A DNA stretch of 9,263 bases, from assembly GCA_012510305.1 (NCBI GenBank), contig JAAZIE010000324.1, positions 1 through 9,263 of the forward strand. Reading direction: 5' to 3'. This stretch comes from Bacillota bacterium. Its GTDB lineage: Bacteria; Bacillota; Dethiobacteria; DTU022. The translations under genes were made by a program, and so were the position numbers. A model generated the notes under the pieces. That model worked only from the letters and a program-made list of their open reading frames with translations, was not told where the DNA came from and searched no databases. Positions within the stretch are counted from its first letter, which is position 1, and each line of letters starts with the position of its first letter. Of the stretch, positions 6,076-9,263 are shown one piece after another.

Positions 6076-6765
6076 GTGAAGTTGGCTTATGTTGTAGATT
6101 TTGACGGCACCATCAGCCGCATCGACATCACCTCGGTCCTGGCCAGGCGTTATGCCGGCGCGGCCGCTGCGGAGATCGGCGAGCGCTACCGGCGGGGTGA
6201 ATTCGGGATGAAAGGCTGGCTGCTGGGAATGGCAAGTCATTTTTCAGCCGGCAGGGAGCAGATGCTATCTACGGCTTTCGAGGCGGCGGAGCTCAAGCCG
6301 GGGTTTGCTTCCTTTGTCAGCTCTGCCCATGACAGCGGAAGCCCGGTCTATATTGCCAGCGATGGCTTCGGATTTTACATGGAGCCCATTCTGGAGCAAT
6401 ATGGCTGCTTGAGCTACATTGAAAGGATCTATGGAAACAGGCTTATCTTTGAAGACGATGCCGCTGTGACTGTGGAAACACCCCATGCAAACCCCTCCTG
6501 CGATCGCTGCGGCAACTGCAAAGCGGCGCACGTTGTCCGGCTGAAAGACAGCGGTTACCGGGTTGTTTATATCGGCAACGGGTTTAACGATCGCTACGGC
6601 GCCTCCCATGCAGATATGATTTTTGCCCGGGCGGGCGATCGCCTGGCTCAGTACTGCCGCGCTCACGAGATGGCCTTCACGCCTTTCAATGATTTTAATG
6701 ATATTTCCGGGTTTGTTTATCCACAACCGCTTTCCAATCCCAATGACCCTTTATGCGACCCCTGA
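6076..6765 (+). CDS. HAD-superfamily phosphatase, MtnX/phosphoserine phosphatase-like
   Basis: A 229-residue cytoplasmic phosphatase of the HAD-IB type, probably acting on a small phosphorylated metabolite. Motif I is DFDGT (Asp8 nucleophile, Asp10 acid/base). Motif II is IASDGFG (Ser95). The motif III lysine is Lys149, directly after CDRCGNC. Motif IV is YIGNGFND (Asp172), with Asp180 in ADMIFA. The helical cap between motifs I and II (about residues 15-80) resembles that of MtnX, the 2-hydroxy-3-keto-5-methylthiopentenyl-1-phosphate phosphatase, and of PSP-like enzymes. Relatives also have Cys residues before the motif III lysine; here Cys142, Cys145 and Cys148 form C-x2-C-x2-C. I chose GTG 6076 because AGGATGAG lies 7 bases upstream. 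ATG 6064 falls inside that ribosome site and has none of its own. No other methionine-salvage gene is in view, so the substrate is open. Confidence 0.82.
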   Translation: MKLAYVVDFDGTISRIDITSVLARRYAGAAAAEIGERYRRGEFGMKGWLLGMASHFSAGREQMLSTAFEAAELKPGFASFVSSAHDSGSPVYIASDGFGFYMEPILEQYGCLSYIERIYGNRLIFEDDAAVTVETPHANPSCDRCGNCKAAHVVRLKDSGYRVVYIGNGFNDRYGASHADMIFARAGDRLAQYCRAHEMAFTPFNDFNDISGFVYPQPLSNPNDPLCDP

Positions 6766-6796
6766 GACCGGAATCTTCTGTGGTTTCCCGGTCTCA
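6763..6796 (+). terminator. Hairpin containing the HAD gene stop codon
   Basis: TGAGACCGG (6763-6771, starting with the stop codon) and CCGGTCTCA (6788-6796) form a perfect 9-bp stem with a 16-base loop. No immediate T-run follows (GTTTTTCTT comes 19 bases later, at 6816), so it may be an imperfect terminator or a 3'-end stabiliser. Confidence 0.45.
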
Positions 6797-6981
6797 TGTG
6801 GTCACAAGGGCTGCAGTTTTTCTTCCATCTTTCCTTCTACGATCTTTTCAAAAACAAGTACATAGCCAGGGTCTGCGATACCCTGGAATCTGTCTCTTTT
6901 ATAAACAAGATAGCAAAAATATATTTGTAATAGATTGAAGTGAATTATGTATACTTTTATAAAAATAGTCTGATCATCCCG
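6797..6981. other. Non-coding, A+T-rich junction region
   Basis: No gene can be supported here. Base composition shifts from GC-rich to clearly A+T-rich between about 6815 and 6960. The region contains the 7-bp hairpin CCAGGGT/ACCCTGG (6866-6886), followed by TCTCTTTTATA, which could act as a weak terminator. On the - strand an open frame ending at 6802 reads DPGYVLVFEKIVEGKMEE near its end, which resembles the tail of a protein. It has no usable start and may be a decayed gene remnant. Confidence 0.5.
6866..6886 (+). terminator. Small hairpin with downstream T-rich tract
   Basis: CCAGGGT (6866-6872) and ACCCTGG (6880-6886) make a 7-bp stem with a 7-base loop. A T-rich tract (TGTCTCTTTT) follows within 5-14 bases. 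It is a weak terminator candidate, or a dyad protein site. Confidence 0.3.
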
Positions 6982-6990
6982 TGCTATACT
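6982..6990 (+). promoter_or_regulatory. Extended -10 promoter for the aldolase transcript
   Basis: TGCTATACT contains an extended -10 (TG-n-TATACT, with TATACT at 6985-6990). The -35 region about 17 bases upstream is A-rich without a clear TTGACA, as expected for extended -10 promoters. The predicted start of transcription is near 6997, giving a leader of about 230 bases before the aldolase ATG. Confidence 0.5.
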
Positions 6991-6996
6991 TGTAAA

Positions 6997-7229
6997 CAGA
7001 AGGTGGGCCGGTGAAATTCACCAGTGGATTATCGTTGGTTCAGGGGCTTGGCGGAATCGTTATAAGGACAGCTTTATGAAGGCCTGTTCCCCCAGTTTTA
7101 AGCACATGGCGGTTATGTTCCGGGTGGTTCTCGCTGCCGGGGGAAGTTGCCGCAGCGAGCTATATGCACTAGGCTAAATAGGATCAATGCAATTTAGCTC
7201 TAGATAAAAAACTATAGGAGTGATCGAGG
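6997..7229 (+). ncRNA. Structured 5' leader of the aldolase mRNA, possible pseudoknot or riboswitch
   Basis: This 233-base untranslated leader has several supported pairings. CTCGCTGC (7130-7137) pairs with GCAGCGAG (7152-7159) as a perfect 8-bp stem. The loop of that stem contains GGGGGAA (7139-7145), which is perfectly complementary to TTCCCCC upstream (7087-7093), so an H-type pseudoknot is possible. A further stem, GCTAAAT/ATTTAGC (7173-7179 with 7192-7198), lies just before the ribosome site AGGAG (7216-7220). I do not recognise a known riboswitch class. GGGTGGTTCTCG at 7122-7133 only loosely recalls the T-box motif and lacks its ACCGCG part. No terminator is obvious, so any control would more likely be at translation. 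The function is inference. Confidence 0.35.
7010..7022 (+). promoter_or_regulatory. Dyad operator candidate GGTGAAATTCACC
   Basis: A perfect 6+1+6 inverted repeat (GGTGAA-A-TTCACC) lies about 13 bases after the predicted transcription start. That is a classical location for a repressor that blocks initiation or early elongation. It could also be read by the PRD regulator encoded downstream. As RNA it would form only a short 4-bp stem, so a DNA site is the better reading. Confidence 0.4.
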
Positions 7230-8117
7230 ATGAAGGAAAAAAAATTCACCGGAGTAATTCCACCTGTTATCACAGCTTTTGATGAAAAAGGTGAATTTAA
7301 CGAGGTGGCCCAGAGAGAAATAATCAAATTTCTTACGCCCAATGTAGATGGGTTCTACCCTGTGGGGACATATGGCTCCGGGCCATTAATGGATCTATCC
7401 GAAAGGAAGCGGGTTGCCGAGGTTATCGTTGACGAGGTAAACGGCCGTGTCCCTGTAATTGTACACGTCGGGGCTATCACAACCGCGCAAACAGTAAGCC
7501 TGGCCGAGCATGCCCAGTCAATCGGCGCAGATGCGGTGGGGGCAATTCCGCCCTACTACTACCGCTATACAGATGACGATCTGTTCGCACATTACAAGGC
7601 TGTTTTGGATGCGGTGAAAATTCCCGTGTTTGTCTATAACAACCCGGGCCTTTCAAATAACCCCCTGTCACCCCAGTTGTTAAACCGACTGGCTGCCGAG
7701 GGTTTGGCGGGATTAAAGGACAGCGCTTTCGAAACAACACAGTTTTATAGTTTTCTGAATGAGATTCAAAGCCCGGGTTTCAATTTTATTATCGGAACAG
7801 AGGCCATTGCCGCGTCAGCGGTGCACGCTGGTGCGGATGCGATTATTTCCGGGTTGGCCAATGTTTGGCCCGAGCTTATGCGTGAATTCTGGGAGGCGCT
7901 GCAGTCTGACAGCGGCAGAAAAGCCGGGGCTTTACAGCTAAAAGTTTTTAAAGCCCGCTCAATTCTTAAGTATGCGGCGACTCTTGTGGTATGTTACGAG
8001 GTTCTCAAGATGAGGGGAATAGATGCGGGTTTCCCGAGAAGGCCCTATTTACCTTTGGACCAAAAGACACGGGGCAAAATTGAGCAAGCGTTCAAAGAGA
8101 TGGAATTGCTCAAGTAG
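7230..8117 (+). CDS. DapA/NanA-family class I aldolase, probably catabolic
   Basis: A 295-residue (beta/alpha)8 enzyme of the dihydrodipicolinate synthase/N-acetylneuraminate lyase superfamily, which forms a Schiff base with pyruvate or a 2-keto acid. Lys163 in GLKDSA is the Schiff-base lysine and Tyr136 in FVYNNPG the catalytic tyrosine. IPPYYY (107-112) holds the second-shell tyrosine. True DapA has Arg138 after YN-x-P-x; here that position is Leu141 (YNNPGL), as in sialate lyase YNIPAL. The usual G-T/S-T-G-E loop is G-T-Y-G-S-G (46-51). So lysine synthesis is unlikely, and a sugar-acid or hydroxy-keto-acid aldolase is more probable. AGGAG at 7216-7220, 9 bases before ATG 7230, supports the start. 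The gene is less GC-rich than the genes before it and stands alone behind a long leader, next to a PRD regulator gene. No clear terminator follows. Confidence 0.85.
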   Translation: MKEKKFTGVIPPVITAFDEKGEFNEVAQREIIKFLTPNVDGFYPVGTYGSGPLMDLSERKRVAEVIVDEVNGRVPVIVHVGAITTAQTVSLAEHAQSIGADAVGAIPPYYYRYTDDDLFAHYKAVLDAVKIPVFVYNNPGLSNNPLSPQLLNRLAAEGLAGLKDSAFETTQFYSFLNEIQSPGFNFIIGTEAIAASAVHAGADAIISGLANVWPELMREFWEALQSDSGRKAGALQLKVFKARSILKYAATLVVCYEVLKMRGIDAGFPRRPYLPLDQKTRGKIEQAFKEMELLK

Positions 8118-8215
8118 CAAACTGGCCTGACGATTACCCGTATTAACAATTACTGACCCTTTCTTTTCGGGCAATGCATAGAAGTTAAACAGTAGTCGAC
8201 CCGATGTGTTCTCCC

Positions 8216-8298
8216 GGCTGCGGCTTTCAAAAGAATAAAGACGGCAATACAGATATGTAATATAACAGCGGAGCGTGTGCTCATTGAAAGCCGTGGCC
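8216..8298 (+). repeat. Long inverted repeat with 15-bp RNA stem and 53-base loop
   Basis: CGGCTTTCAA (8221-8230) and TTGAAAGCCG (8284-8293) are perfect inverted copies. As RNA the stem extends outward through two G-U pairs and three Watson-Crick pairs, to 8216 and 8298. The loop carries a further mini-hairpin, GAGC-GTGT-GCTC (8271-8282). TTTGTT follows the 3' arm directly, so it could end the aldolase transcript. It could also be a small structured RNA or a site for a looping regulator. Confidence 0.55.
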
Positions 8299-8374
8299 TT
8301 TGTTATGACAACATTAAAAAATGATGATCATTTACAGAACAGGGTGCGCGAAGAGGGCAAATATTTGCAGTACA

Positions 8375-8403
8375 ATGAATCTAAATGTGAACAATTTTAT
8401 AAT
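8375..8403 (+). promoter_or_regulatory. Sigma-A promoter of the PRD regulator gene
   Basis: TATAAT (8398-8403) is a perfect -10 element. Seventeen bases upstream is ATGAAT (8375-8380), a poor -35 with three matches. Predicted transcription starts near 8410, about 60 bases before GTG 8469. The weak -35 suggests that the promoter needs an activator. Confidence 0.5.
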
Positions 8404-8432
8404 AATACCTTAAATGTTCCATGTTATTATTA
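8400..8432 (+). promoter_or_regulatory. A+T-rich inverted repeat over the regulator promoter
   Basis: TAATAATA (8400-8407) and TATTATTA (8425-8432) are perfect inverted copies 17 bases apart. The left arm overlaps the -10 element and the pair spans the predicted transcription start. This fits an autoregulatory operator for the downstream regulator, but A+T-rich repeats also occur by chance. Confidence 0.3.
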
Positions 8433-8468
8433 GCCCACCAAAGCAGATCGGGGAAGGCGGGTATGTAG

Positions 8469-9263
8469 GTGCTTTATATAAAGAACCGGCAAAAACAAAT
8501 TATAAACAACCTGCTTTACGATCAGAAAGTATATAAAATTGAAGAATTGCTAAAAACCTATGGCGTTTCCGAGAGAACGCTGATGAATGATCTGGACAGT
8601 ATTGAAATTTGGGCGCTGAGCATGGGGCTAACCCTTAATCGGAACTACAGAGACGGGATTTCTCTTTCATTTAATACAAAAAAGGCGAGAGCGAGCAAGG
8701 TGGAATTTCTTTTAAACAAGCAAGAAAGAATTGCCCTGATAATTTTGTTCCTGCTCAGCACCGGCAAGCCGATAACAATCAGCGTTTTAAGTAATAAGTT
8801 GAATGTGAGTTACGCCACTATACTGGAAGATATAAACGATGCGGAAAAGTTGGTTGAGGATCTAAACTTAAAATTAATAAGAAAACAAAATTACGGTATT
8901 GATATTGCCGGCGATGAAAAAGACATAAGAAACGCTTCTTTCAAAATTATATTGAAAAGTATAAACATCAAATACCTGTTCCATATATTGTATCACCGGA
9001 ACAATAAAAATTACAAGAAATCTTTTTATTTTATCGAATCGGTGTTTCCTTACGAAATGCTCAGCGCGGTTTACGATATGGCGGTTTCGATATTGAAAAA
9101 ATACCGGTATAGGCTGTCTGATTACAGCACCATAGAATTTGTTATAAAGGTAACCATTGCCATAAACAGGATTCAGCATGGCAAGGAGGTTGCACCCCTT
9201 ACAACAAGCGAAGGGGATGGTTGCAAAGAACAAAAAGACGATAAAGAGTATCTGATGATTAAC
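8469..9263 (+). CDS. PRD-containing transcriptional regulator (MtlR/LicR/BglG-type), N-terminal part
   Basis: The frame is open to the right edge, giving the first 265 residues of what is normally a protein of about 600-700. An in-frame TAG at 8466-8468 fixes GTG 8469 as the first possible start, and GGAAGGCGGG 7 bases upstream supports it. Residues about 5-60 form a first helix-turn-helix (YGVSERTLMNDLDSIE is the recognition region). Residues about 84-150 form a second (LNVSYATILEDINDAEKLVE), ending with the family's YGIDIAG-x-E-x-x-IR junction. From about 190 a PTS-regulation domain begins (RLSDYSTIEFV then TIAINRIQHG). Such proteins activate sugar genes when phosphorylated by PTS components. 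At the place of the usual first phospho-acceptor His of PRD1 (H-x-x-I-A-I-x-R) this protein has Lys227. It has DNA-binding rather than RNA-binding (CAT) N-terminal domains. The gene is strongly A+T-rich, unlike the left half of the window. It probably controls the aldolase gene and genes further right. Confidence 0.85.
   Translation, partial: MLYIKNRQKQIINNLLYDQKVYKIEELLKTYGVSERTLMNDLDSIEIWALSMGLTLNRNYRDGISLSFNTKKARASKVEFLLNKQERIALIILFLLSTGKPITISVLSNKLNVSYATILEDINDAEKLVEDLNLKLIRKQNYGIDIAGDEKDIRNASFKIILKSINIKYLFHILYHRNNKNYKKSFYFIESVFPYEMLSAVYDMAVSILKKYRYRLSDYSTIEFVIKVTIAINRIQHGKEVAPLTTSEGDGCKEQKDDKEYLMIN

Larger units (their letters stand above)
8118..8468. other. 351-base non-coding region between aldolase and regulator genes
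   Basis: It holds a 15-bp inverted repeat (8216-8298), a promoter with a perfect TATAAT (8398-8403), and an A+T-rich inverted repeat around the predicted transcription start (8400-8432). A GTG-started 52-codon reading frame (8275-8433) crosses these elements. I do not believe it is a gene, because it overlaps the structural elements, has a weak ribosome site and shows no recognisable motif. I see no tRNA, insertion sequence or CRISPR. Confidence 0.6.

Noticed and set aside
7110..7160. T-box riboswitch upstream of the aldolase gene (GGGTGGTTCTCG)
   Set aside because: Only the GGGTGG part resembles the T-box; the ACCGCG part, stem I features, a specifier loop and a terminator are not visible.
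8275..8433. 52-codon GTG-started reading frame before the regulator
   Set aside because: Weak ribosome site, no recognisable motif, and it runs through the inverted repeats and the TATAAT promoter.
8874..9233. - strand 119-codon frame at the right end
   Set aside because: It lies opposite the PRD regulator, whose + strand frame is open to the edge and has clear domain signatures.
8160..9263. CRISPR array, tRNA or insertion sequence in the A+T-rich part
   Set aside because: No regularly spaced direct repeats, no cloverleaf, and no transposase or paired terminal repeats with target duplications were found by eye.

Overview
The window looks like a chromosome fragment from a GC-rich anaerobic Firmicute (class Clostridia; a Peptococcaceae- or Moorella-like organism is my best guess). 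The grounds are strong AGGAGG-type ribosome sites, GTG and TTG starts, an ATPase/Fe-S scaffold/metallo-beta-lactamase cluster of a kind I associate with anaerobes, and an FtsEX cell-division pair. I could not run a taxonomic search. All eight complete genes and both partial genes are on the + strand.

Positions 1-1640 hold an operon-like run. It starts with the C-terminal end of a MinD/Mrp-type P-loop ATPase, followed by a NifU/IscU-type Fe-S scaffold with all its cluster ligands. Next comes a COG1237-type metallo-beta-lactamase (MBL) whose best-placed start codon is ATC rather than ATG. After a weak terminator and a promoter, 1858-2838 encodes a second, unrelated MBL protein (glyoxalase II/LACTB2-like, with a C-terminal helical domain).

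Positions 2991-5968 are a tight three-gene operon: ftsE, an overlapping ftsX, and a secreted protein 16 bases downstream. The third protein has the usual EnvC/PcsB-like coiled coil of an FtsEX partner. Where a LytM/M23 or CHAP peptidoglycan hydrolase would normally follow, it carries a DUF3048 (YerB-type) domain. This is the most interesting thing in the window: a possible FtsEX-gated envelope machine with an effector of unknown activity. A monocistronic HAD phosphatase of the MtnX/PSP type follows (6076-6765).

From about 6766 onward the DNA becomes visibly more A+T-rich and the layout changes to long non-coding stretches with inverted repeats. This part holds a promoter with a dyad operator, a roughly 230-base leader that can form a pseudoknot, and a DapA/NanA-family aldolase that lacks the carboxylate-binding Arg of true dihydrodipicolinate synthase. 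A 351-base gap with a 15-bp inverted repeat follows, then the start of a PRD-containing (MtlR/LicR/BglG-type) regulator that runs off the end. I read it as an acquired, locally regulated catabolic island next to housekeeping genes; the transporter or PTS genes it would act on probably lie beyond the right edge.
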